From SURF-32 sp964648365 (GTDB lineage: Bacteria; Planctomycetota; Phycisphaerae; UBA1845): DNA of 15,963 bases. The stretch spans positions 1 to 15,963 of the forward strand of contig CAZYLK010000146.1 of the NCBI GenBank assembly GCA_964648365.1. The letters are read 5' to 3'. The position numbers and the translations under genes are program-made. The notes under the pieces are model-generated. The model was not told where the DNA came from. It did not search any database and saw nothing but the letters and a program-made list of their open reading frames with translations. This document shows positions 1 through 5,717 of the stretch, one piece after another; position 1 is the first letter of the stretch, and every line of letters begins with the position of its first letter.

Positions 1-152
1 TGCCCGTGATTCCGGGTCGGAATCATCGGTCGGCGCCTTTCGTCGCCGGCACACCGAAGCCGCCTTCGGCGTCGCCAATCACGGTCTGGAAGACCGTGCC
101 ACACTTTCCGGGAGCCGGCGCCCCGCGCAGCGGTCAGCGATTCAGTGCTCTG
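1..152. other. Gap downstream of the first flagellin gene, with small hairpins
   Basis: No gene was seen here. The stretch holds three short perfect hairpins: 7-25 (7 bp stem), 54-69 (6 bp stem, CCGAAG/CTTCGG) and 81-97 (7 bp stem, ACGGTCT/AGACCGT). The last lies about 56 nt beyond the minus-strand flagellin stop codon and could help end its transcript. None is followed by a T tract on the minus strand, so I do not call an intrinsic terminator. Confidence 0.4.
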
Positions 153-1613
153 CTACCCCAGCAGGCTGAGCACCTGGCTGGGCTGCTGCGTGGAAATCTG
201 GAGGTTGACCTGTGTCGACTGGATCAGCACCTGTGCTCGCGTCAGCGCCGCCACTTCCGCAGCAATGTCGGCGTCGCGGATGACCGACTCGGACGCGGTC
301 ACGTTTTCCAGGGCGACTTGCAGGCTGTTGATGTTCGTTTCGAGCTGGTTCTTCTGCACGCTGCCCAGCCGGCCGCGGTAGACGGCGATCTGGTTGATCG
401 TCTCCCCGATGATGTCCTGCGCCGCGATCAGGTTGTCGCGCGACGCCTCGTTGACGTTGCCCGACGCCAGCGTACGCAGGAACCCGACGACCGCGTTGCC
501 GAGATTACTCGTCGAAATCGAATTGAATCCCAGCGTCACCTGCCCGGCCGGAGCGATGCGCGGTCCGATCTGAAAGACGGCCCCGCCGCCGGTGATTTCG
601 AACTGCGAGGAGGAGAGGATCTGCCCGAACGTCTCGGTCAGATACACACGCGCGTCGAGTCCGTTGGCGCGGATGTCGGCGCGCAGCCCGCGGACGGAAG
701 CATTCTGCCCGTTGATCAGCACGGCGGCATCGACGCCTTCGTCGTTGAGCGTTGCGTTGACGTTCTGCGCGTTGATGAAGTTGCCCGACACCGGCTTGAC
801 CGTGACGAACGCGTCGGAGCCGAACGTGGTGCTTTCCAGATACAGCGAGCTGACCACCGTTCCGCCATACTGCACGCTGCTGACGCGCGCCTGCACGCCT
901 GTGACGGCGGTCTGGTCGTTGACGGCGCGAACGATGGCCGACAGCGTCGTGCCCGATGCAAAGCTGAGCACTTCCGTGCCGATCGTGCCCGCGATCTCGA
1001 TGGTGGAGGCGCTGGTGTAGGAGCCGGTGCCTCCGCCCGCGTTGACGCCGCTGATGGCAAGCTGCGCCCGCTCCGCGGACTGCGTTACCTGCACGACGAC
1101 GGTGCGCGACCCCCCCTCCGGCACCCGCGCCGAAAACAGCGCGACGCTCGCGAGGTCGAGCGAGTCCACGCCGGAAACGGTGTACGCCTGGCTGCCGTCG
1201 AGCAGCTTGCGGTTGCCGAAGGACGCGGTGTTGGCGATCCGGTCGATGCTGGCCAGCAGCGAGTCGATTTCAAGCTGGTTGGCGGCGATTTCTTCGGAGG
1301 TCAGGGCGCCCTTGTTGGCCGTCGCGACCAGCAGGGCCTGAAGCTGCAAGAGCAGCGCGGACGCTTCGTTGAGCGCGCCCTCGGTCGTCGAGATGACGTT
1401 TATCGCGCGTTCGGAGTTGCTGATGCCCTGCGAAATGGCCCGGATTTCAGAGCGGAGCGTTTCGGAGGCGATGAGGCCGGCCGGGTCGTCCTTGCCGCGG
1501 TTGATCCGCAGACCGGTGCTGAGCCGCTCCAGCCGCGTCTGCAAGTCGAGATGGTTGAACTTGAGCCGGCCGATGGCTCGAATCGCGGCCACATTGGTAT
1601 TGATGCGGCTCAT
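153..1613 (-). CDS. Flagellin, filament subunit (downstream copy)
   Basis: A 486-residue flagellin, exported through the flagellar type III apparatus and polymerised into the filament. The N-terminal D0/D1 segment (residues 3-140) carries the typical INTN start, RLSTGLRIN and DDPAGLIASE. The C-terminal D1/D0 segment (about 390-486) has NSLQVALENVTASES, IRDADIAAE and the final LSLLG. The centre (about 200-275) resembles a flagellin hook-IN motif and is followed by ITGGGAVFQIGP (339-350), shared with the neighbouring flagellin. The frame stays open upstream for 73 more residues, but MSRINTN at 1613 is the family start and has a GGAGG Shine-Dalgarno 6 nt before it. It lies downstream of a paralogue on the same strand and appears to have its own promoter. 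The gene name (fliC/fla type) cannot be assigned more precisely. Confidence 0.96.
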   Translation of the reverse strand: MSRINTNVAAIRAIGRLKFNHLDLQTRLERLSTGLRINRGKDDPAGLIASETLRSEIRAISQGISNSERAINVISTTEGALNEASALLLQLQALLVATANKGALTSEEIAANQLEIDSLLASIDRIANTASFGNRKLLDGSQAYTVSGVDSLDLASVALFSARVPEGGSRTVVVQVTQSAERAQLAISGVNAGGGTGSYTSASTIEIAGTIGTEVLSFASGTTLSAIVRAVNDQTAVTGVQARVSSVQYGGTVVSSLYLESTTFGSDAFVTVKPVSGNFINAQNVNATLNDEGVDAAVLINGQNASVRGLRADIRANGLDARVYLTETFGQILSSSQFEITGGGAVFQIGPRIAPAGQVTLGFNSISTSNLGNAVVGFLRTLASGNVNEASRDNLIAAQDIIGETINQIAVYRGRLGSVQKNQLETNINSLQVALENVTASESVIRDADIAAEVAALTRAQVLIQSTQVNLQISTQQPSQVLSLLG

Positions 1614-1619
1614 GCCAAT

Positions 1620-1624
1620 CCTCC
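1620..1624 (-). promoter_or_regulatory. Ribosome binding site fixing the flagellin start
   Basis: GGAGG on the minus strand, 6 nt before the ATG at 1613. It supports MSRINTN as the start and rejects the 73-residue upstream extension, which lies in the leader. Confidence 0.85.
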
Positions 1625-1831
1625 GTGATCGGGTTCGGCGCGCAGCTCCGGGCGCCGAGGGCCGCACCACCGTGTGCGACCCGTGGGTCGTCTTCCTTCG
1701 TTCACGTGCGACAGCCGCGGCAAGCACACCCGTCAGCGCACGGAGACGACGACCCTGCGCGACCCGTCCGGCCGCGCCGCTCGCTTTTTCCCCTCGAAGC
1801 GATCCGGTGACCGCTCCATAAGACAACCGCA

Positions 1832-1859
1832 CAATCGTCCGGCCTGACGTCCGGCTTTA
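1832..1859 (-). promoter_or_regulatory. Sigma28 (FliA)-like promoter of the first flagellin
   Basis: On the minus strand: TAAAG at 1859-1855, then 15 nt, then GACGATTG at 1839-1832. The known sigma28 consensus is TAAA, 15 nt, GCCGATAA, so the -35 core and the CGAT core of the -10 match, with spacing one longer counted from TAAA. The promoter of the other flagellin has the same elements at the same spacing, which is the main support. The predicted leader is about 210 nt. Confidence 0.7.
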
Positions 1860-1973
1860 GTTACATGCTCCCGAATCTTCGGAGGTTACGGCCTTATCGG
1901 ACGGCCCGCGGGCGAGATCCGACCGGCCCGGGCCTCGGGCGGTCCCGCGGGTGTCGGGACTCCGGCGGCGTCG

Positions 1974-2019
1974 CAAAACAAGAGGCGGCCGGTCGGTACC
2001 GAAGTACACGACCGGCCGC
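1974..2019 (-). terminator. Intrinsic terminator of the second flagellin gene
   Basis: A perfect 11 bp stem (arms 1985-1995 and 2009-2019, GCGGCCGGTCG and its complement) encloses an inner GTAC/GTAC stem with one bulged base. On the minus strand the inner stem is closed by a TTCG tetraloop. The stem is followed on the minus strand by CTCTTGTTTTG (1984-1974), a T-rich tail. It lies about 52 nt past the flagellin stop codon at 2072. This is the usual layout of a rho-independent terminator, with a UUCG loop known for high stability. Confidence 0.85.
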
Positions 2020-2071
2020 GGAGTGGTAGTTAGTTCAAACCGCCGGCCTCACCGGCGACGCGATCCTGCGA

Positions 2072-3556
2072 CTATCCCAGCAGCGACAGCGCGTTCTGCG
2101 GCGCCGCGTTGGCCAGTTGCAGCGTGGCCGTGGACGAGTTCACCAGAATCTGGGCTCGCGTCAACGCGCTGGTCTCCACCGCGAAGTCCGCGTCACGGAT
2201 GGCGCTTTCGGCCGCGGTGATGTTTTCCAGTGCCACGCCCAGCGAATTGACCGTCGTTTGCAGCGTGTTCCGCTGGAACGCGCCGATGCGACCGCGAAGC
2301 GACGAGATGTGGTCGATCGCGGCCCGGACGATGCGCTGCGTCTGGGCGAAGTTCTTCGACTCCAGATTGTTCGTCTGGCCGGAGTTCAGCGACGACAGGA
2401 AACCCACGTCGGTGGCGCCGTTGCCGAGGTTGGCCGCGGTGACGGAATCGACACCGATCGCCTCCTGGGCCAGCAGGCCCAGCTCCGGTCCGATCGAGAA
2501 GATCGCCCCGCCGCCGGTAACCTCGAAGCTGGATTGGGTGGTCTGAATGCCGCCGCCGGCGAACTCGGCCGTCAGCGTCGCGTCCAGTGACAGCGATCCG
2601 GACCGAACGGTAATGTCCAGGCCGTCCACGGACGCCGTCGCGCCGTTGACCGTGATCGTCCCATCCGCGCCGAACTGCTTCGACGTGGTGTCGCCCTGTA
2701 CGTCAAACGTGGCCTGCGTTCCGCCGTCCACGCGGCTGACGGACACGAACGACGAATCGCCGTAACCCGTGCTGGTGAAGACGACGCCCTGCCCGCCGCT
2801 GTCCGCGTACGCCGAGACTCCGGTCAACTGCGTCGAACTGTTGATGGCGTCGACGATCTGGGCGCGCGTCGTCCCGGACGCGAAGCTGAACAGCTCCGAG
2901 CCGAAGTTGCCCGCTACTTCGATCGTGACGGCCGCCGACAGCGTCGCCGTCGTGCTGGCAGTGTCGATCGACGCGCTGACGCTGGCGTACTGCGACGATG
3001 CCACCCGCTGGAAGACGACCTGCCGGAAAGTCCCCTCGGGGATCTTCGCGGAGTTGATCCGCAGGTTGGCAATGTGGTTCTCCGTACTGCCGGTCGGTTC
3101 GTCGATCCCGACGCCCGACGTGGTGAACCCGAAGTTGCCGTTCAGCAGCTTCTTGTCGCCGAAGGCCGTCGAGTTGGCGATCCGGTCGATCGACTGCAGG
3201 ATGGCGTCGAGCTGAAGCTGGTTGGCTTTGATCTCGGCGTCAGACAGACCTGCCGTGTTGGCGGTCCGGTCGACCAGGCCCTCGATCTCCAGCAGCAGCG
3301 CGTTGACCTCCTGCAAACCGCCCTCCGCCACCGACACGATGCTGTCGGCTCGATTCGCGTTCTCGATCGCCGCGTTGATGGCGACCTTGGCGCTGCGCAG
3401 GGTTTCGGAGGCGATCAGCCCGGCGGGATCGTCGCGGCCGCTGTTAATCCTCAGGCCGGTGCTCAGGCGGGTCAACGACTGGTTGAGCGACTTCTGGTTG
3501 GCGCCCAAGACGCGCGTGGCAATGAGCGACTGAACGTTCGTGTTGATCCGACTCAT
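2072..3556 (-). CDS. Flagellin, filament subunit (upstream copy)
   Basis: A 494-residue flagellin and close paralogue of the neighbour at 153-1613. D0/D1 segment 3-140 includes INTNVQSL, RLSTGLRIN, DDPAGLIASETLRS and SIDRIANSTAFG. C-terminal segment about 400-494 includes NSLGVALENITAAES, IRDADFAVE and the final LSLLG. The centre (about 205-275) has a hook-IN-like repeat around FSFASGTTRAQIVDAIN, then EVTGGGAIFSIGP (345-357). The two proteins agree well at both ends and diverge in the surface-exposed middle. Start at 3556: MSRINTN with GGAGG 10 nt upstream (complement of 3567-3571). It has its own promoter and terminator and is therefore probably transcribed on its own. Confidence 0.96.
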   Translation of the reverse strand: MSRINTNVQSLIATRVLGANQKSLNQSLTRLSTGLRINSGRDDPAGLIASETLRSAKVAINAAIENANRADSIVSVAEGGLQEVNALLLEIEGLVDRTANTAGLSDAEIKANQLQLDAILQSIDRIANSTAFGDKKLLNGNFGFTTSGVGIDEPTGSTENHIANLRINSAKIPEGTFRQVVFQRVASSQYASVSASIDTASTTATLSAAVTIEVAGNFGSELFSFASGTTRAQIVDAINSSTQLTGVSAYADSGGQGVVFTSTGYGDSSFVSVSRVDGGTQATFDVQGDTTSKQFGADGTITVNGATASVDGLDITVRSGSLSLDATLTAEFAGGGIQTTQSSFEVTGGGAIFSIGPELGLLAQEAIGVDSVTAANLGNGATDVGFLSSLNSGQTNNLESKNFAQTQRIVRAAIDHISSLRGRIGAFQRNTLQTTVNSLGVALENITAAESAIRDADFAVETSALTRAQILVNSSTATLQLANAAPQNALSLLG

Positions 3557-3894
3557 TTCGATCGTGCCTCCAAAGGCGTCGCGCCCGATCTTCGGGCGTC
3601 TTGCGGACTATTCGTCGCCGTCCGCGTGCGACAAGCCGGCGCGAGCTATTCCCAGCGAACGCCTGAGCCAAGAGGTTCCTGTTCGGGGTCGACGTCCGTC
3701 CTGCTGGCGGTGCTCCCCAAGGCCACTCATCCTGTTTTCCCGCTCGTCCACCGACGGGAACCGTCTGTCGTGCGCGCGCCCGTCGGCGGGCCGTCGCACC
3801 TCGAATCCTGCGGCGATTCGCCGTCCCTGCGGCCGGCGTCGAGCCGCTCTCTCGCGGGTCGCAGCCCTGCGAGAATCCACGCTCGACAAAGCTC

Positions 3895-3922
3895 GAATCG
3901 TCTCCCCGATAATCCACCTTTA
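3895..3922 (-). promoter_or_regulatory. Sigma28 (FliA)-like promoter of the second flagellin
   Basis: On the minus strand: TAAAG at 3922-3918, then 15 nt, then GACGATTC at 3902-3895. Element sequence and spacing equal those found upstream of the other flagellin (1832-1859), while the flanking and spacer bases differ. It implies a leader of about 330 nt. The -10 differs from the enteric GCCGATAA at several positions but keeps CGAT. Confidence 0.72.
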
Positions 3923-4181
3923 GTACACTGGGACGCTTGATCTGGACGTGGCGGCGCCCTTGCCGAACGCCGCCGACGCGCGCCCATCCGATAAGCTCGG
4001 CGCCGTGCGATCCGATGATTCCGGCACGCCCCTATTACCGGACAACGGGTCGAAAAGGGGCGCGCGGGTCACAGCGCGGATGGCCGCTGAATCCGCCCGA
4101 CTTCTGCCTCGCTATCGGACGCAGCGGCCGCCTCAGGAGTCCAGTCGCCGCGTGTTCTGCGTCGCAGCAGCATCGGGTTGC

Positions 4182-4264
4182 GGGGGGGGGAAGCACCGCA
4201 GGCGGTGCGGATCCGGCCGGTTTGGGGGCAAGCCCCTGATTTCCTGGCGTTCGCGCGGGGGGGG
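4182..4264 (+). repeat. Two long G homopolymers in non-coding DNA
   Basis: Runs of nine G (4182-4190) and eight G (4257-4264) with a G5 run between them near 4224. The spacing may be too wide for one simple quadruplex, but each run could slip during replication. They lie between the HDOD gene and the flagellin promoter. No function can be shown. Confidence 0.6.
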
Positions 4265-4412
4265 CGGTGGCCGGCCCGACGCCGGACACAGCCCGACGGG
4301 ACGTCCGTCGCAGGCCCGACGATGCGGGTTCTGCTCTGTAGCCGCAGAGATTGGTTGACGTGCGTGTCCGCGGACCGGGCTGGATTCCGCGGGCGGTGGC
4401 GACGCCTGGACG

Positions 4413-5333
4413 TCAGGCGTGACCGCTGGCCAGTTGCTGGCGGATGCCATCCGCAATGAGCGAGTAAACGCGACTGGGGATCACGTCGATGCGGAGGATC
4501 GAGGCCAGTTCTTCCACGTCCTTCTCGACCTGCGTGAGCAGTTCCAGCAGCACGTCAACCTCGATCCCGACCAGCGAGATCGCCTCCGCGCACGTCAGAA
4601 CTGTGTTCTTGTCGGGCACTTCGCAGAGGGCGCGCGAGACCCGATCGGCCGCGTTCAGAATCATGGCCAACGTGCCGGCGCCGCCGTCCATTTCCGTGTC
4701 GTCGCGCGAGTGCAGGCCGACCGCCCGCGTGATCAGGTCCGGCAACGACCAGAAGCCCAGCACGGCCGCCGCCAGTTCCGCATGGGTTGCGCCCACGGCG
4801 GCCCGTTCCTCGTCCTCGCTGACGGCCGTTCCGTGCGGGCAATAGCGGGCGGCCAGGTCGCCATACTTGTCCGGCATCGCCTCGGCCAGGATGGGAACGC
4901 CCACGTCCGCGAGCAGTGCGCTGATGAAGGCGTCGTCGCGCATGCGCGGGGCGAGCCGGTCCGAGAATCGCGCCGCCACCACGGCCGACGCCAGGCTGCG
5001 CCGCCAGAAATAGCTCATGTCGAAGTCGGCGATCTTCTTGCTGCTCATCGTCCCGACCAGGTAGCGACCCAGCACCAGCGACCGCACCCGCTTCGGACCC
5101 AGCAGCGTCAGCCCCTGTCGCAGCGACGTGATCTTGCGCCGTACGCCGAACAGCGCCGAATTCGACAGCCGCAGCACCTCGCTGACCGTTCCCGGGTCGG
5201 CGGAAAGCCCCTTCACCAGTTCGTCGTACTCAAAGTCCGGATCCTGGATCACTTCCAGAAATCGCACCACGACCTGCGGCATGGAGGGTACGGCCGCGGA
5301 ACTCTTGATGGCCTCGACGAGATCGGCGTTCAT
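4413..5333 (-). CDS. HDOD-domain signalling protein
   Basis: A 306-residue cytoplasmic protein made mostly of one HDOD domain (about 8-210), a domain related to HD phosphohydrolases that usually works as a non-catalytic signalling or scaffold module. Visible features are IKSSAAVPSMPQVVVRFLEV, DPGTVSEVLRLSNSALFG (47-63), the helix TSLRQGLTLLGPKRVRSLVL, FWRRSLASA, and GATHAELAAAVLGFWSLPD (181-199). The HDxG motif of active HD enzymes is ADVG here (142-145), consistent with no hydrolase activity. Residues 211-306 form a helical tail. Start at 5333: the family begins near here and the 52 upstream residues look non-coding; the ribosome site (GGGAAG) is weak. HDOD proteins affect motility in some bacteria (for example Campylobacter and Xanthomonas). 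Its place upstream of two flagellin genes suggests such a role, but this is inference. Confidence 0.9.
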   Translation of the reverse strand: MNADLVEAIKSSAAVPSMPQVVVRFLEVIQDPDFEYDELVKGLSADPGTVSEVLRLSNSALFGVRRKITSLRQGLTLLGPKRVRSLVLGRYLVGTMSSKKIADFDMSYFWRRSLASAVVAARFSDRLAPRMRDDAFISALLADVGVPILAEAMPDKYGDLAARYCPHGTAVSEDEERAAVGATHAELAAAVLGFWSLPDLITRAVGLHSRDDTEMDGGAGTLAMILNAADRVSRALCEVPDKNTVLTCAEAISLVGIEVDVLLELLTQVEKDVEELASILRIDVIPSRVYSLIADGIRQQLASGHA

Positions 5334-5717
5334 CGGTTGCTTCCCGTGACTTGGACGTTGAACGTGGTTGCGCGCGGGCGCACCCCGCAACGGCGCAAGG
5401 GGTTCATCGGTGAGGCGGCTGCGACGACTAAGATAATGACCGCCGCGATGGACCGTGGCGGTTTTCAAGCGCGCAGGAATCGTCCGCATAACGCAACCGC
5501 AGCGCCGGGACTCTGACGGCGGAACTCATCGCTGTTTTGCGCGCATCCTCCGCGTGGAGCGAGTTCCCCTTCGGAACAGGGAGTGAGGGAGTCAGGGAGC
5601 GAGGGAGTCAGGGAAGAAAGACAGCCTACAGTTCTTCCCTCTTCCCCTCACTCCCTTACTCCCGTCTCCCTCACTCCCTGTGTTCATTCTTTGGTTGCGG
5701 CCGTTGGCCGCCTTAGG
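5334..5717. other. 384-nt gap with a large repeat hairpin; no gene
   Basis: This lies between the end of the AAA+/RF2-like gene and the start of the HDOD gene, both on the minus strand. No gene was seen. The main content is the purine-rich 8-nt repeat hairpin at 5577-5680. The HDOD promoter should lie in 5334-5570, but I saw no clear -35/-10 pair there. Confidence 0.5.
5577..5680. repeat. Imperfect inverted repeat built from 8-nt GGGAGTSA units
   Basis: The left arm holds five 8-nt units: GGGAGTGA (5579-5586), GGGAGTCA, GGGAGCGA, GGGAGTCA and GGGAAGAA (ending 5618). After a short spacer, the right arm (5632-5680) carries the same kind of units in inverse orientation: read on the minus strand it begins CAGGGAGTGAGGGAG and ends GGGAAGAA, with one 7-nt unit. 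The arms can pair into a stem of roughly 40 bp with small irregularities. It lies 3' of the AAA+/RF2-like gene and could act in transcript termination or stability. The two arms could also be oppositely oriented copies of a dispersed repeat. Confidence 0.8.

Larger units (their letters stand above)
1614..1984 (-). other. Leader and upstream region of the first flagellin; no gene
   Basis: The gap between the two flagellin coding regions (1614-2071) holds no credible gene. It contains the terminator of the upstream flagellin (1974-2019), the sigma28-like promoter (1832-1859) and a leader of about 210 nt. A CGTGCGACA word at 1705-1713 recurs at 3625-3633 in the other flagellin leader. A purine-rich run on the minus strand near 1784-1796 has a shorter counterpart near 3733-3743. 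The leader length leaves room for post-transcriptional control, but no known riboswitch was recognised. Confidence 0.5.
3557..4412. other. 856-nt gap between the HDOD gene and the flagellin; no gene
   Basis: No convincing gene was found; the open frames here are arginine- and proline-rich, unlike real proteins. The flagellin promoter (3895-3922) and its leader of about 330 nt occupy the left part. A hairpin at 3582-3598 (CGCCCGA/TCGGGCG, 3 nt loop) sits just upstream of the flagellin ribosome binding site. The right part has G runs at 4182-4190 and 4257-4264, a hairpin at 4193-4208 (GCACCGC/GCGGTGC), and hairpins at 4368-4392 and 4402-4420 around the end of the HDOD gene. None of these has a T tract, so no terminator is called. 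Confidence 0.55.

Noticed and set aside
81..97. Intrinsic terminator of the first flagellin
   Set aside because: The 7-bp hairpin has no T tract on the minus strand; termination here remains unproven.
6..1628. 540-codon open frame on the plus strand across the first flagellin
   Set aside because: It is antisense to a clear flagellin, arginine-rich and without family motifs; long antisense frames are expected at this GC content.
1614..1832. Upstream extension of the first flagellin by 73 residues
   Set aside because: The family begins at MSRINTN, which has a good ribosome site; the extension lies in the leader behind the predicted promoter.
3937..4459. Several 80-136 codon frames between the HDOD gene and the flagellin
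   Set aside because: They overlap each other on both strands, are rich in Arg, Pro and Gly, have no ribosome sites and no recognisable motif.
5577..5680. CRISPR array
   Set aside because: The repeats are 8 nt, contiguous and inverted between arms; there are no spacers and no cas genes.
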